Below, piece after piece: positions 29,646-40,945 of a stretch of 64,000 bases of DNA. Position 1 is the first letter of the stretch; the number at the start of each line of letters is the position of its first letter. The notes under the pieces were generated by a model, which saw only the letters and a list, made by a program, of their open reading frames with translations, was not told the DNA's origin and did no database searches. The stretch comes from Pseudomonas orientalis (lineage in GTDB: Bacteria; Pseudomonadota; Gammaproteobacteria; Pseudomonadales; Pseudomonadaceae), in assembly GCF_022807995.1 (NCBI RefSeq), contig NZ_CP094351.1, forward strand, positions 961,001 through 1,025,000. Reading direction: 5' to 3'. The translations under genes were made by a program, and so were the position numbers.

Positions 29646-30293
29646 ATGATCTCTACCTTGCGACGCGGCCTTCTGGTGCTGCTTGCAGCGCTGCCATTGA
29701 TGGCCAACGCAGCCGGTTCCGCCCACGAACTGGTGCAGGACACCACCAACAAAATGCTGGCCGATCTGTCGGCCAACAAGGAAAAGTACAAACAGGACCC
29801 GAGCCAGTTCTACAACGCGCTCAACAGCATTGTCGGTCCGGTGGTGGATGCCGAAGGCATTTCCCGCAGCATCATGACCGTCAAGTATTCGCGCAAGGCT
29901 ACACCTGCGCAGATGCAGCGCTTCCAGGAAAACTTCAAGCGCGGCCTGTTCCAGTTCTACGGCAACGCCTTGCTTGAATACAACAACCAGGGCATTACCG
30001 TGGCTCCGGCCGGTGATGAGTCGGGTGACCGCACCAGCGTCAACATGAGCGTCAAGGGCAACAATGGCGCTGTGTACCCTGTGCAGTACACGCTGGAGAA
30101 GGTCAACGGCGAGTGGAAACTGCGCAACGTGATCATCAACGGCATCAATATCGGCAAGCTGTTCCGCGACCAGTTCGCCGACGCAATGCAGCGCAATGGC
30201 AACAACCTGGACAAGACCATTGATGGCTGGGCCGGTGAAGTGGCCAAGGCCAAGGAAGAAACCGATAAAGCCGCCGAGAAGCCAGCACAATGA
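29646..30293 (+). CDS. mlaC: Periplasmic phospholipid-binding protein MlaC
   Basis: MlaC shuttles phospholipids between the MlaA-OmpC complex and MlaFEDB. The 215-residue product has a signal peptide (MISTLRRGLLVLLAALPLMANA) and the Tgt2/MlaC domain with VVDAEGISRSIM and a C-terminal Lys/Glu-rich tail. I choose the ATG at 29646 because GAGGAA lies eight bases before it; an ATG at 29631 overlapping the mlaD stop would add five residues. Confidence 0.94.
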   Translation: MISTLRRGLLVLLAALPLMANAAGSAHELVQDTTNKMLADLSANKEKYKQDPSQFYNALNSIVGPVVDAEGISRSIMTVKYSRKATPAQMQRFQENFKRGLFQFYGNALLEYNNQGITVAPAGDESGDRTSVNMSVKGNNGAVYPVQYTLEKVNGEWKLRNVIINGINIGKLFRDQFADAMQRNGNNLDKTIDGWAGEVAKAKEETDKAAEKPAQ

Positions 30294-30595
30294 CCGAGTC
30301 GGCTGTTCGTATCGGCGGCGCCGGCGAGTTGTTGCTCAGCGGTGTGCTGGATTACCGTACCGGGCCTGACCTGCGCAAGCAGGGTCAGGCACTGATCGAA
30401 GCCAGCAGCGCGCCTGCGCTGGTGGTCGATTGCTCGGCGGTGACCAAGTCCAGCAGCGTCGGTCTGTCGTTGCTGCTGTGCTTCATGCGCGATGCGCAAG
30501 CGGCAAAAAAGCCGCTGAGTATCCGTGCGTTGCCTGAAGACATGCGCGAGATTGCCGAGGTTTCCGGCCTGACCGAGCTGTTGGCACACCCTTAA
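30290..30595 (+). CDS. mlaB: STAS-domain protein MlaB
   Basis: MlaB is the small cytoplasmic STAS subunit that binds MlaF and is needed for MlaFEDB assembly and activity. The 101-residue product has the STAS core ALVVDCSAVTKSSSVGLSLL; the serine and threonine in this segment occupy the position studied in the E. coli protein. The start overlaps the mlaC stop (ATGA). It ends the mla operon before an intrinsic terminator. Confidence 0.92.
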   Translation: MTESAVRIGGAGELLLSGVLDYRTGPDLRKQGQALIEASSAPALVVDCSAVTKSSSVGLSLLLCFMRDAQAAKKPLSIRALPEDMREIAEVSGLTELLAHP

Positions 30596-30611
30596 TACAC
30601 ATTTATCACGA

Positions 30612-30664
30612 AAGCCCCCCGTCAGAGTCCTGCTATGCGGGGTTCGCAGGCGCGGGGCTTTTTT
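30612..30664 (+). terminator. Intrinsic terminator after mlaB
   Basis: Arms AAGCCCCCCG and CGCGGGGCTT (one mismatch) close a stem-loop with an inner TGC...GCA stem and are followed by five T residues. It separates the mla operon from ibaG-murA. Confidence 0.75.
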
Positions 30665-30710
30665 GTATGATGTGCGACCCGTGCGCACTGGGCGCCGATA
30701 GAGGTTGAGC

Positions 30711-32239
<1,529 letters not shown>

Positions 32240-32251
32240 TCCCCGCTGCTC

Positions 32252-32351
32252 TGTAGGAGCGAGCTTGCTCGCGAAAAACTCATGTACACCGCGTTGACCC
32301 TGAGTGAACGCGTTATCGTTGACGTTCTTCGCGAGCAAGCTCGCTCCTACA
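32252..32351. repeat. REPIN 1 (GGAGCGAGC type)
   Basis: TGTAGGAGCGAGCTTGCTCG lies at the left and its reverse complement at the right, 100 bases in all. Each arm contains an internal palindrome (GCGAGCTTGCTCGC), the hallmark of REP elements, and the two arms face each other as in a REPIN. It lies between murA and hisG. A second copy lies at 39366. Confidence 0.9.
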
Positions 32352-32451
32352 ATCCTGGTTTGTTTCAAGTCGAGGCTGTAAGGGCCTCGATCTGTGTCTG
32401 GCGCCATTTGCGACCAGGCAGCAATAGCCTGATGAAGGACTGACATTTTCC

Positions 32452-33087
32452 ATGTTGACCATCGCACTGTCCAAGGGCCGCATCCTTGACGACACGTTGC
32501 CGCTTCTGGCTGAAGCGGGCATCGTGCCGACCGAGAATCCGGACAAGAGCCGCAAGCTGATCATCCCCACGACCCAGGACGACGTGCGCCTGCTGATCGT
32601 GCGGGCTACCGACGTGCCGACCTACGTTGAACATGGCGCCGCCGACCTGGGTGTCGCCGGCAAGGACGTGCTGATGGAATACGGTGGCCAGGGTCTCTAC
32701 GAGCCTCTGGACCTGCGTATCGCGCTGTGCAAGCTGATGACCGCCGGCCGTGTCGGCGATGTCGAGCCCAAGGGCCGCCTGCGGGTGGCGACCAAGTTCG
32801 TCAACGTCGCCAAACGCTACTACGCCGAACAAGGCCGTCAGGTCGATATCATCAAGCTCTATGGCTCGATGGAGCTGGCGCCGCTGATCGGCCTGGCCGA
32901 CAAGATCATCGACGTGGTCGACACCGGCAACACCTTGCGCGCCAACGGTCTCGAACCCCAGGATTTCATTGCCGACATCAGCTCGCGCCTGATCGTCAAC
33001 AAAGCATCAATGAAGATGCAGCACGCCCGTATCCAGGCGTTGATCGACACCCTGCGCCAGGCAGTGGAGTCTCGACACCGCGGTTGA
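32452..33087 (+). CDS. hisG: ATP phosphoribosyltransferase, short form
   Basis: HisG condenses ATP with PRPP in the first step of histidine synthesis. The 211-residue product is the short form, which lacks the regulatory C-terminal domain and needs HisZ, which is not in the window. It starts [19 protein letters not shown] and has the PRPP-binding segment [15 protein letters not shown] terminator-like hairpin lies between it and hisD. Confidence 0.97.
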   Translation: MLTIALSKGRILDDTLPLLAEAGIVPTENPDKSRKLIIPTTQDDVRLLIVRATDVPTYVEHGAADLGVAGKDVLMEYGGQGLYEPLDLRIALCKLMTAGRVGDVEPKGRLRVATKFVNVAKRYYAEQGRQVDIIKLYGSMELAPLIGLADKIIDVVDTGNTLRANGLEPQDFIADISSRLIVNKASMKMQHARIQALIDTLRQAVESRHRG

Positions 33088-33141
33088 CACACCCGCGTAG
33101 CCCAAAGGCTGCGCCCGTCTATCCGCCTCATAGCCAGAATT

Positions 33142-33190
33142 CTCAGGTGCCCAAGCGGAGCGAACGGTAGTTTAGGGCGCCTGAGTTTTT
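33142..33190 (+). terminator. Terminator-like hairpin between hisG and hisD
   Basis: CTCAGGTGCCC (33142-33152) pairs with GGGCGCCTGAG (33175-33185) with one G-T mismatch, followed by five T residues. It looks like an intrinsic terminator or attenuator that lowers readthrough from hisG into hisD. Confidence 0.65.
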
Positions 33191-33213
33191 GCCAATCCTA
33201 TGAGGCCCTCGCT

Positions 33214-34533
33214 ATGACCACGTCCACTGCAATTGCCCGACTCAACGCTGCCGACCCGGATTTCGCCCATCATCTGGATCATCTGCTGAGCTGGGAAAGC
33301 GTGTCCGACGACTCGGTCAACCAGCGGGTGCTCGATATCATCAAAGCCGTGCGCGAGCGCGGCGATGCGGCACTGGTGGATTTCACCCGTCAGTTCGACG
33401 GCCTGGACGTCAAGTCCATGGCCGACCTGATTCTGCCCCGCGAACGCCTGGAACTGGCCCTGACGCGTATCACCGCGCCCCAGCGTGAAGCGCTGGAAGT
33501 GGCGGCGGCGCGGGTGCGCAGCTATCACGAAAAACAGAAACAGGATTCCTGGAGCTACACCGAGGCCGACGGCACCGTACTGGGCCAGAAGGTCACGCCG
33601 CTGGACCGCGCGGGCCTGTACGTGCCCGGTGGCAAAGCCTCATACCCGTCGTCGGTGCTGATGAACGCGATCCCGGCCAAGGTGGCGGGCGTGACCGAAG
33701 TGGTCATGGTGGTGCCGACCCCGCGTGGCGAACTCAACGAGCTGGTACTGGCCGCCGCCTGCATCGCTGGCGTCGACCGCGTGTTCACCATCGGCGGTGC
33801 CCAGGCCGTGGCCGCCCTGGCCTATGGCACTGAAAGCGTGCCGAAGGTCGACAAAGTGGTGGGGCCGGGCAATATCTACGTCGCCACCGCCAAGCGCCAT
33901 GTATTCGGCCAGGTCGGTATCGACATGATCGCCGGACCTTCGGAAATCCTCGTGGTGTGTGACGGCCAGACCGACCCGGACTGGATCGCCATGGACCTGT
34001 TCTCCCAGGCCGAGCACGACGAAGACGCCCAGGCGATCCTGGTCAGCCCCGACGCCGCTTTCCTCGATCAGGTGGCCGCCAGCATCGATAAGTTGCTGCC
34101 CACCCTGGAACGCGCCGAGATCATCGAGAAATCGATCAACGGCCGCGGCGCGTTGATTCTGGTGAGCGACATGGAGCAGGCCATCGAAGTGGCCAACCGT
34201 ATCGCGCCGGAGCATCTGGAGCTGTCCGTGGCGGACCCACAGGCCTGGCTGCCGTCTATTCGTCACGCCGGCGCGATCTTCATGGGGCGCCACACCAGCG
34301 AGGCCCTGGGCGACTACTGCGCAGGTCCGAACCACGTGCTGCCGACCTCCGGTACCGCACGTTTTTCCTCGCCGCTGGGGGTGTATGACTTCCAGAAGCG
34401 CTCGTCGATCATCTTCTGTTCCCCCCAGGGCGCGTCCGAATTGGGCAAGACCGCTTCGGTGCTGGCCCGTGGCGAGTCACTGAGCGCCCACGCGCGCAGT
34501 GCTGAATACCGCATTCTTGAAGAGGGGAAATGA
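33214..34533 (+). CDS. hisD: Histidinol dehydrogenase
   Basis: HisD oxidises histidinol to histidine in two NAD-dependent steps, using a zinc ion. The 439-residue product has the family signature [15 protein letters not shown] and the zinc and catalytic residues in [10 protein letters not shown] and [19 protein letters not shown]. Nothing is truncated. It is followed by hisC after three bases. Confidence 0.97.
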   Translation: MTTSTAIARLNAADPDFAHHLDHLLSWESVSDDSVNQRVLDIIKAVRERGDAALVDFTRQFDGLDVKSMADLILPRERLELALTRITAPQREALEVAAARVRSYHEKQKQDSWSYTEADGTVLGQKVTPLDRAGLYVPGGKASYPSSVLMNAIPAKVAGVTEVVMVVPTPRGELNELVLAAACIAGVDRVFTIGGAQAVAALAYGTESVPKVDKVVGPGNIYVATAKRHVFGQVGIDMIAGPSEILVVCDGQTDPDWIAMDLFSQAEHDEDAQAILVSPDAAFLDQVAASIDKLLPTLERAEIIEKSINGRGALILVSDMEQAIEVANRIAPEHLELSVADPQAWLPSIRHAGAIFMGRHTSEALGDYCAGPNHVLPTSGTARFSSPLGVYDFQKRSSIIFCSPQGASELGKTASVLARGESLSAHARSAEYRILEEGK

Positions 34534-34536
34534 GGC

Positions 34537-35589
34537 ATGAGTAAATTCTGGAGCCCTTTCGTCAAGGATCTCGTGCCTTACGTACCCGGCGAACAGCCGA
34601 AGCTGACCAAACTGGTCAAGCTCAACACCAACGAAAACCCCTACGGCCCATCGCCCAAGGCGCTGGCGGCGATGCAGGCCGAGTTGAACGACAACCTGCG
34701 TCTGTACCCGGACCCTAACAGCGACCTGCTCAAGCAGGCTGTTGCCGGCTATTACGGGATCGATGCGGGCAAGATATTCCTCGGCAACGGTTCCGACGAA
34801 GTCCTGGCGCACATCTTTCACGGCCTGTTCCAGCACGAGCTGCCGCTGCTGTTCCCGGATATCAGTTACAGCTTCTATCCGGTGTATTGCGGCCTGTATG
34901 GCATCAGGTTCGACGCGGTGCCATTGGACGAGCAGTTCCAGATTCGCACGGCCGACTATGCGCGGCCCAACGGCGGGATCATTTTCCCCAACCCGAACGC
35001 GCCGACCGGCTGCGTGCTCGCGCTGGACGCCGTGGAGCAGATCCTCAAGGCCAGCCCGGACTCGGTGGTGGTGGTCGACGAAGCCTATATCGACTTCGGC
35101 GGCGAGACGGCCATCAGCCTGGTGGACCGCTATCCCAACCTGCTGGTCACCCAGACCCTATCCAAATCACGCTCACTGGCCGGTTTGCGGGTGGGCCTGG
35201 CCGTGGGCCACCCGGACCTGATCGAGGCGCTGGAGCGGGTCAAGAACAGCTTCAACTCCTATCCGCTGGATCGGCTGGCAGTCGCTGGCGCAGCCGCCGC
35301 TTTCGATGACCGTGAATACTTTGAGAAGACGTGCCGTTGGGTGATCGACAGCCGCGAGAAGCTGGTCGCCCAGCTGCACGCCAAGGACTTCGAAGTGCTG
35401 CCGTCAGCCGCCAACTTCATCTTCGCCCGCCATCCCCGGCACGACGCTGCCGGGCTGGCGGCCAAGTTGCGTGAACAGGGTGTGATCGTGCGGCACTTCA
35501 AGCAGGAGCGGATTGCCCAGTTCCTGCGGATAAGCATCGGTACGCCGGAGCAGAACCAGGCGCTGATTGATGGCCTGGGCGAGCTCTAA
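34537..35589 (+). CDS. hisC: Histidinol-phosphate aminotransferase
   Basis: HisC is a PLP-dependent class II aminotransferase that makes histidinol phosphate from imidazole acetol phosphate. The 350-residue product has the PLP Lys at K210 in [14 protein letters not shown], the aspartate motif [12 protein letters not shown], and [12 protein letters not shown] near the N-terminus. It completes the local hisG-hisD-hisC block; the other his genes lie elsewhere. Its ATG is three bases after the hisD stop. Confidence 0.96.
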   Translation: MSKFWSPFVKDLVPYVPGEQPKLTKLVKLNTNENPYGPSPKALAAMQAELNDNLRLYPDPNSDLLKQAVAGYYGIDAGKIFLGNGSDEVLAHIFHGLFQHELPLLFPDISYSFYPVYCGLYGIRFDAVPLDEQFQIRTADYARPNGGIIFPNPNAPTGCVLALDAVEQILKASPDSVVVVDEAYIDFGGETAISLVDRYPNLLVTQTLSKSRSLAGLRVGLAVGHPDLIEALERVKNSFNSYPLDRLAVAGAAAAFDDREYFEKTCRWVIDSREKLVAQLHAKDFEVLPSAANFIFARHPRHDAAGLAAKLREQGVIVRHFKQERIAQFLRISIGTPEQNQALIDGLGEL

Positions 35590-35606
35590 GCCACACTGGA
35601 GATAAA

Positions 35607-35700
35607 AATGTGGGAGGGGGCTTGCCCCCGATAGCGGAGTGTCAGTCAACAGATGTATTGACTGACACACTGCCATCGGGGGCAAGCCCCCTCCCACATT
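35607..35700. repeat. REPIN 2 (GGGGGCTTGCCCCC type)
   Basis: AATGTGGGAGGGGGCTTGCC... at the left and ...GGCAAGCCCCCTCCCACATT at the right form a long inverted repeat of about 94 bases around a less conserved middle. Each arm holds the palindrome GGGGGCTTGCCCCC. It lies between the convergent hisC and uraA genes. Confidence 0.93.
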
Positions 35701-35717
35701 GGGTTCCAAGGTGCTAG

Positions 35718-36998
35718 TTAGAGCAGTGGTTCTTCAGGCTTCTTGTTCTTCCAGCCATCATTGCCCGGCAGCAGCAGGTTCAAACCAATCGCCACCACCG
35801 CACACAGGGCGATGCCCTTGAGGCCGAAGTCATCCGGGCCGGTGCCGGTCCCCACCAGCACACCGCCAATCCCGAACACCAGGGTCACCGACACAATCAC
35901 CAGATTGCGTGCTTCACCCAGGTCGATCCTGTGGCGGATCAGCGTATTCATCCCCACCGCCGCAATCGAGCCGAACAGCAGGCACAGAATCCCGCCCATC
36001 ACCGGCACCGGAATGCTTTGCAGCAGCGCGCCGAACTTGCCGATGAACGCCAGGCTGATCGCGAACACCGCGGCCCAGGTCATGATTTTCGGATTGTAGT
36101 TCTTGGTCAGCATCACCGCGCCCGTCACTTCGGCGTAGGTGGTATTGGGCGGGCCGCCAAACAGGCCGGCGGCCGTCGTGGCAATCCCGTCACCCAGCAA
36201 GGTGCGGTGCAGGCCAGGCTTCTTCAGGTAGTCGCGGCCGGTCACGCTGCCTACCGCAATCACACCACCGATATGTTCGATCGCAGGGGCCAGGGCCACC
36301 GGCACGATAAACAGGATCGCCTGCCAGTTGAACTCCGGCGCAGTGAAGTGGGGCAGGGCGAACCACGGCGCAGCCGCGATCTTTGCCGTGTCGACCACGC
36401 CAAAGTAGAACGACATGGCAAAGCCCACCAGCACGCCGGAGATGATCGGCACCAGGCGGAAAATGCCCTTGCCGAACACGGCCACGATCAAGGTGGTCAG
36501 CAGTGCCGGCATCGAGATCAGCATGGCCGTCTGGTAGTGGATCAACTCGGCGCCGTCGCCGGACTTGCCCATCGCCATGTTGGCGGCAATCGGCGCCATG
36601 GCCAGGCCGATGGAAATGATCACCGGGCCGATCACGACCGGCGGCAGCAGTCGGTCGATAAAACCGGTGCCTTTGATCTTCACGGCAAGGCCCAGGAAGG
36701 TATAGACGAAACCCGCCGCCATCACCCCGCCCATGGTCGCCGCGAGGCCGAATTGGCCCTTGGCGAGAATGATCGGGGTGATGAACGCAAAGCTCGATGC
36801 CAGGAACACCGGCACCTGCCGCCCTGTCACCACCTGGAACAGCAACGTGCCCAGGCCTGCGGTGAACAGTGCGACGTTTGGATCAAGACCGGTGATCAGC
36901 GGCATCAACACCAGCGCGCCAAATGCCACGAAGAGCATCTGTGCGCCAGACAGGATCTGGCGCCAAAGCGGGTCGTTGAATTCATCCTGCATGGTCAC
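35718..36998 (-). CDS. uraA: Uracil permease
   Basis: UraA imports uracil by proton symport and belongs to the nucleobase-cation symporter-2 family. The 426-residue product has about 14 hydrophobic segments and the NCS2 signature [19 protein letters not shown] around residue 245; the conserved Glu in PAIEHIGGV binds substrate. Its start overlaps the upp stop by four bases. Uracil is passed directly to Upp for salvage. The C-terminal tail NKKPEEPLL is polar and cytoplasmic. Confidence 0.93.
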   Translation of the reverse strand: MTMQDEFNDPLWRQILSGAQMLFVAFGALVLMPLITGLDPNVALFTAGLGTLLFQVVTGRQVPVFLASSFAFITPIILAKGQFGLAATMGGVMAAGFVYTFLGLAVKIKGTGFIDRLLPPVVIGPVIISIGLAMAPIAANMAMGKSGDGAELIHYQTAMLISMPALLTTLIVAVFGKGIFRLVPIISGVLVGFAMSFYFGVVDTAKIAAAPWFALPHFTAPEFNWQAILFIVPVALAPAIEHIGGVIAVGSVTGRDYLKKPGLHRTLLGDGIATTAAGLFGGPPNTTYAEVTGAVMLTKNYNPKIMTWAAVFAISLAFIGKFGALLQSIPVPVMGGILCLLFGSIAAVGMNTLIRHRIDLGEARNLVIVSVTLVFGIGGVLVGTGTGPDDFGLKGIALCAVVAIGLNLLLPGNDGWKNKKPEEPLL

Positions 36999-37633
36999 GC
37001 GTCCTTCTGCTTGGTGCCGAAGATCTTGTCACCGGCATCGCCCAGGCCTGGGATGATGTAGCCGTGTTCATTCAAGCGTTCGTCGATGGAAGCGGTGTAG
37101 ATCTGTACGTCAGGGTGCGCTTTCTCGACGGCGGCGATGCCTTCGGGAGCGGCAACCAGCACCATGGCGCGGATATCGCGGCAGCCGGCTTTCTTCAGCA
37201 GGTCGATGGTGGCGACCATGGAGCTGCCGGTGGCGAGCATCGGGTCGATGATCATGGCCAGGCGCTCGTTGATTTCCGGGACGAGTTTTTCCAGGTAGGT
37301 GTGGGCCTGCAGTGTTTCTTCATTGCGGGCCACGCCCACGGCGCTGACCTTGGCGCCCGGGATCAGGCTGAGCACGCCTTCGAGCATGCCGATACCGGCG
37401 CGCAGGATCGGGACCACGGTAATTTTCTTACCGGCGATTTTCTCGACTTGTACGGGACCGGCCCAACCGGGGATCTCGTAGGTCTCCAGGGGTAAATCCT
37501 TGGTGGCTTCGTAGGTGAGCAGCGCTCCGACTTCCTGAGCAAGCTCACGGAAGTTCTTCGTGCTGATGTCGGCGCGGCGCATAAGGCCGAGTTTGTGTCG
37601 GATCAGCGGGTGGCGGATCTCGCGAGTGGGCAT
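36995..37633 (-). CDS. upp: Uracil phosphoribosyltransferase
   Basis: Upp converts uracil and PRPP to UMP. The 212-residue product has the PRPP-binding motif [19 protein letters not shown] and the uracil-binding C-terminal segment [19 protein letters not shown]. The start [16 protein letters not shown] is the conserved one; an upstream Met eight codons earlier is not. It forms an operon with uraA. Confidence 0.96.
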   Translation of the reverse strand: MPTREIRHPLIRHKLGLMRRADISTKNFRELAQEVGALLTYEATKDLPLETYEIPGWAGPVQVEKIAGKKITVVPILRAGIGMLEGVLSLIPGAKVSAVGVARNEETLQAHTYLEKLVPEINERLAMIIDPMLATGSSMVATIDLLKKAGCRDIRAMVLVAAPEGIAAVEKAHPDVQIYTASIDERLNEHGYIIPGLGDAGDKIFGTKQKDA

Positions 37634-37796
37634 GGGAAAGGCTCCGGCGGCGGGCAAAAAAACCGGCCTAGATTAATCTATCCGAGGGTGTTGTCCTATA
37701 GACATCAAGTACGTTAGTCCATAAAGGCTTGATTGGAGCGCACGAGAAGCGTACCTTCGCCCGCTTTTCTTGCCACAGCACCCCCTGGAGAGCGCC

Positions 37797-38354
37797 ATGT
37801 CCGCTGATCTCGAGCATATCCGTCAAATCATGCACGAGGCTGACTGCCTGTACACCGAAGCGCAAGTGGAAGCTGCGATCGCCAAGGTCGGCGAGCACAT
37901 CACCCGCGAAATGGCCGACACCAACCCAGTGGTTTTCTGCGTGATGAACGGTGGCCTGATTTTCGCCGGCAAATTGCTCACCCATCTGCAATTTCCCCTG
38001 GAAGCGTCTTACCTGCACGCCACCCGCTATCGCAACGAAACCAGTGGCGGCGATCTGTTCTGGAAGGCCAAGCCGGAAGTTTCGTTTATCGACCGTGACG
38101 TGCTGATCATCGATGACATCCTCGACGAAGGGCATACCCTGGGCGCGATTATCGACTTCTGCAAACATGCCGGCGCACGCAAAGTACACACTGCCGTGCT
38201 GATCGACAAAGACCACGATCGCAAGGCGCGTCCCGAGCTGAAAGCCGATTTCGTCGGGCTGCCGTGCGTCGATCGCTATATCTTCGGGTATGGCATGGAC
38301 TACAAGGGCTACTGGCGTAACGCCAATGGCATCTACGCCGTTAAAGGAATGTAA
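37797..38354 (+). CDS. hpt: Hypoxanthine-guanine phosphoribosyltransferase
   Basis: Hpt salvages hypoxanthine and guanine to IMP and GMP. The 185-residue product has the PRPP motif VLIIDDILDEGHTLGAII and the flexible loop region FWKAKPEVSFIDRD. The ATG at 37797 follows CTGGAG. It is divergent from upp, and about 163 bases between them hold both promoters. Gene order with uraA-upp follows P. aeruginosa. Confidence 0.92.
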   Translation: MSADLEHIRQIMHEADCLYTEAQVEAAIAKVGEHITREMADTNPVVFCVMNGGLIFAGKLLTHLQFPLEASYLHATRYRNETSGGDLFWKAKPEVSFIDRDVLIIDDILDEGHTLGAIIDFCKHAGARKVHTAVLIDKDHDRKARPELKADFVGLPCVDRYIFGYGMDYKGYWRNANGIYAVKGM

Positions 38355-38359
38355 AATCG

Positions 38360-38827
38360 ATGGCCCGTTTTCTTGATCAGACCTTATTTGCAGAGTTGGC
38401 CGAGAAAGCGGGCGACAGCCCCCGTGGCCGGCACCATCACAACTTCCACCAGATGGAAGAACCGTGTCATCGCCTCGCCGTGGCCCTGCAACCGAGTACC
38501 TATGTGCCGCCTCATCGGCACCTGAGCGCGGACAAGGCGGAAACCTTGCTGGTGCTCAAGGGCCGCTTGGGTTTGCTGATATTCAGCGAAACCGGTGAAG
38601 TCATCGCCAAGCGCGTCATGCAGGCGGGCGGCGAGTGCGCGGGCGTCGACCTGCCGCCCGGCGTATTCCATGGCCTGGCAGTGCTGGAACCCGATACGGT
38701 GATGTTCGAATGCAAGGCCGGGCCCTATCGACCCGTGGGCGAGGGTGAGCAAGCCGCGTGGGCGCCGCGCGAAGGCGATGCCGGTGTGGCCGACTACCAA
38801 CGCTGGATGCTCGCCCAGTTCGATTGA
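38360..38827 (+). CDS. WbuC-family cupin protein
   Basis: The 155-residue product has a cupin fold with the metal-binding His motif PPHRHLSADKAETLLVLKGR (about residues 51-70) and a second His in LPPGVFHGLAVLEPDT. It matches the WbuC family of cupin metalloproteins, named for a gene in O-antigen clusters, whose reaction is not known to me. It follows hpt by five bases and is probably cotranscribed. No signal peptide is visible, so it is cytoplasmic. Confidence 0.82.
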   Translation: MARFLDQTLFAELAEKAGDSPRGRHHHNFHQMEEPCHRLAVALQPSTYVPPHRHLSADKAETLLVLKGRLGLLIFSETGEVIAKRVMQAGGECAGVDLPPGVFHGLAVLEPDTVMFECKAGPYRPVGEGEQAAWAPREGDAGVADYQRWMLAQFD

Positions 38828-38842
38828 GCTGACCACAATCCA

Positions 38843-38935
38843 AATGTGGGAGGGGGCTTGCCCCCGATGAGGTTGGGTCAGGCACACAGGTATGGACTGA
38901 CACACCGCTATCGGGGGCAAGCCCCCTCCCACATT
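38843..38935. repeat. REPIN 3 (GGGGGCTTGCCCCC type)
   Basis: Same arms as REPIN 2 (AATGTGGGAGGGGGCTTGCC and its reverse complement), about 93 bases, in the gap between the cupin gene and the PA4642-like gene. Confidence 0.93.
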
Positions 38936-39015
38936 GGCTCTTCGACGCTTTCGAAGCCTGTGCACCACAGGTAGACTTCAAACCCCGTGTCAATGTCTGC
39001 AGGCTGGAGTCGGTA

Positions 39016-39303
39016 ATGCGTAAAGATAAAATACAGGTGATCGGTGACGAGATCGGCGACGACCAGATCAAGTTGTTCCTGAACTTCGAACCGGTCGATG
39101 CGACTTCTGCGTCCCTGCACAAACTGATCAAGGCCTATCGCGGCCTGCGTATCGACGACTTCGAGCGCTTCCTGGGGTTCTTCAAGGAAGCTGGCCTGGA
39201 CCTGGACGGCAAGGACGAGCATGGCCAGACCTTTGTCGACCTGATCAAGGACCAGCGCAACGCCGCCGAGTACATTGCGCTGATCGACAAGGCTCGCGGC
39301 TGA
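39016..39303 (+). CDS. PA4642-family conserved protein
   Basis: This 95-residue soluble protein begins MRKDKIQVIGDEIGDDQIKL and ends in NAAEYIALIDKARG. It matches the small conserved Pseudomonas family that I remember as PA4642, next to mqo in P. aeruginosa. The sequence is acidic and mainly helical with a KDEHGQTFVDLIKDQRN segment. No catalytic motif is visible and the function is unknown. Confidence 0.85.
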   Translation: MRKDKIQVIGDEIGDDQIKLFLNFEPVDATSASLHKLIKAYRGLRIDDFERFLGFFKEAGLDLDGKDEHGQTFVDLIKDQRNAAEYIALIDKARG

Positions 39304-39313
39304 TTATCCGAAG

Positions 39314-39360
39314 CAATAAAAAACGCCCCGGCCTCATAAGAGTCCGGGGCGTTTCGCTTT
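39314..39360. terminator. Bidirectional intrinsic terminator
   Basis: AAACGCCCCGG (39321-39331) pairs with CCGGGGCGTTT (39344-39354). On the minus strand it is followed by TTTTTTATT and on the plus strand by TTTCGCTTTT, so it can end the small plus-strand gene and, more strongly, mqo on the minus strand. Confidence 0.9.
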
Positions 39361-39365
39361 TAACG

Positions 39366-39463
39366 GTAGGAGCGAGCTTGCTCGCGAAGAACCTGAGAGC
39401 GCCGCGTTAATCCACTTGCGCTGCGTTATCGTTGACGTTTTTCGCGAGCGAGCTCGCTCCTAC
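39366..39463. repeat. REPIN 4 (GGAGCGAGC type), overlapping the mqo 3' end
   Basis: GTAGGAGCGAGCTTGCTCGCG at the left and TCGCGAGCGAGCTCGCTCCT at the right form the same repeat as REPIN 1. Its right-hand part, 39407-39463, is read through by the mqo frame and supplies the last 18 codons and the stop. Confidence 0.92.
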
Positions 39464-40945
39464 AGGTTCCACCAGCTCCAGGCTGATGTTGTTCTGCGTG
39501 CTGATCCTGCGATAGAGCTCGGCATCCGTCTCCAGCACTTTTTCGCGCGCCGGGAAGATCTCGTGCAGCTTGGTCGCCCATTCGCCTTTGGCTTTCTCAG
39601 GGAAGCAGCGTTCGATCAATTCCAGCATGATCGACACCGTCACCGAAGCGCCCGGCGAGGCGCCCAGCAGCGCCGCGAGCGATCCATCCCTGGCGGCAAC
39701 CAGTTCGGTGCCGAATTGCAGCACGCCGCCTTTCTTCGGGTCCTTCTTGATGATCTGCACGCGTTGGCCGGCCACTTCCAGGCGCCAGTCTTCGGCTTTC
39801 GCTTCGGGGTAGAAGCGGCGCAGGGATTCCAGGCGCTGCTCCATGGACTGGCGCACTTCGCTGACCAGGTACTTGGTCAGGTCCATGTTGTCGCGGGCCA
39901 CAGCCAGCATCGGACCGATGTTGCCGGCGCGAATCGACATCGGCAGGTCGAGGAACGAGCCGTGCTTGAGGAATTTGGTGGTGAACCCGGCGTAGGGTCC
40001 GAACAACAGCGACTTCTTGCCATCCACCACGCGGGTGTCCAGGTGCGGCACCGACATCGGTGGCGAACCCACGGCGGCCTGGCTATAGACCTTGGCCTGG
40101 TGCTGCTTGACCACTTCCGGATTGTCGCAACGCAGCCACTGGCCGCTGACCGGGAAACCGCCGAAGCCTTTGCTTTCTTCGATGCCCGACGCCTGCAGCA
40201 GCGGCAGCGCCGCACCGCCGGCGCCGAGGAACACGAACCGGGCATCCACTTCGCGGCTGTTGCCGCTGTTGACGTCCTTGATGCTGACGGTCCAGCCGGC
40301 GCCATTGCGCTTGAGGCCGGTGACGCGCTTGCAGTACTTGACCTGGGCGTCCGGCGCACTGGTCAGGTGGTTGAGCAGCTGATTGGTGAGGGCGCCAAAG
40401 TTGACGTCAGTGCCATTCATCACGCGGGTTGCTGCGATTTTTTCATCGAGTGGGCGGCCCGGCATCATCAGCGGCATCCACTCTGCCATTTCGCTGCGGT
40501 CCTCGGTGTAATGCATGTCCGAAAACGCATGGTGCTGGCTGAGGGTTTCAAACCGCTTCTTGAGGAAGGCAACGCCATTGTCGCCCTGCACGAAACTCAA
40601 GTGCGGGACCGGACTGATAAAGGACTTGCACGAGCCAAAGGTGCCTTTTTTGGCCAGATACGCCCAGAACTGCTTCGAGACCTCGAACTGGGTGTTGATG
40701 TGCACCGCTTTCTTGATGTCGATGGAACCATCGGCGGCCTGCGGCGTGTAGTTCAGCTCGCAGAGCCCGGCGTGGCCGGTACCGGCGTTGTTCCACGGGT
40801 TGGAACTCTCCGCGGCACCCGAGTCCATCAGCTCAACGACTTCCAGCTTGAGGCCGGGGTCGAGCTCTTTGAGCAGCACGGCCAGGGTGGCACTCATGAT
40901 GCCGGCCCCTACCAGAACTACGTCGACTGCTTCGTTATGCGCCAT
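39407..40945 (-). CDS. mqo: Malate:quinone oxidoreductase with REPIN-derived C-terminus
   Basis: Mqo is a peripheral membrane FAD enzyme that oxidises malate to oxaloacetate and reduces quinone, replacing or supplementing NAD-malate dehydrogenase. The 512-residue product has the FAD dinucleotide motif [13 protein letters not shown] at residues 10-22 and [19 protein letters not shown]. The conserved protein ends near [10 protein letters not shown]. The final 18 residues, [18 protein letters not shown], are encoded by a REPIN, which also provides the stop. The start [13 protein letters not shown] is secure. Confidence 0.97.
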   Translation of the reverse strand: MAHNEAVDVVLVGAGIMSATLAVLLKELDPGLKLEVVELMDSGAAESSNPWNNAGTGHAGLCELNYTPQAADGSIDIKKAVHINTQFEVSKQFWAYLAKKGTFGSCKSFISPVPHLSFVQGDNGVAFLKKRFETLSQHHAFSDMHYTEDRSEMAEWMPLMMPGRPLDEKIAATRVMNGTDVNFGALTNQLLNHLTSAPDAQVKYCKRVTGLKRNGAGWTVSIKDVNSGNSREVDARFVFLGAGGAALPLLQASGIEESKGFGGFPVSGQWLRCDNPEVVKQHQAKVYSQAAVGSPPMSVPHLDTRVVDGKKSLLFGPYAGFTTKFLKHGSFLDLPMSIRAGNIGPMLAVARDNMDLTKYLVSEVRQSMEQRLESLRRFYPEAKAEDWRLEVAGQRVQIIKKDPKKGGVLQFGTELVAARDGSLAALLGASPGASVTVSIMLELIERCFPEKAKGEWATKLHEIFPAREKVLETDAELYRRISTQNNISLELVEPVGASSLAKNVNDNAAQVD

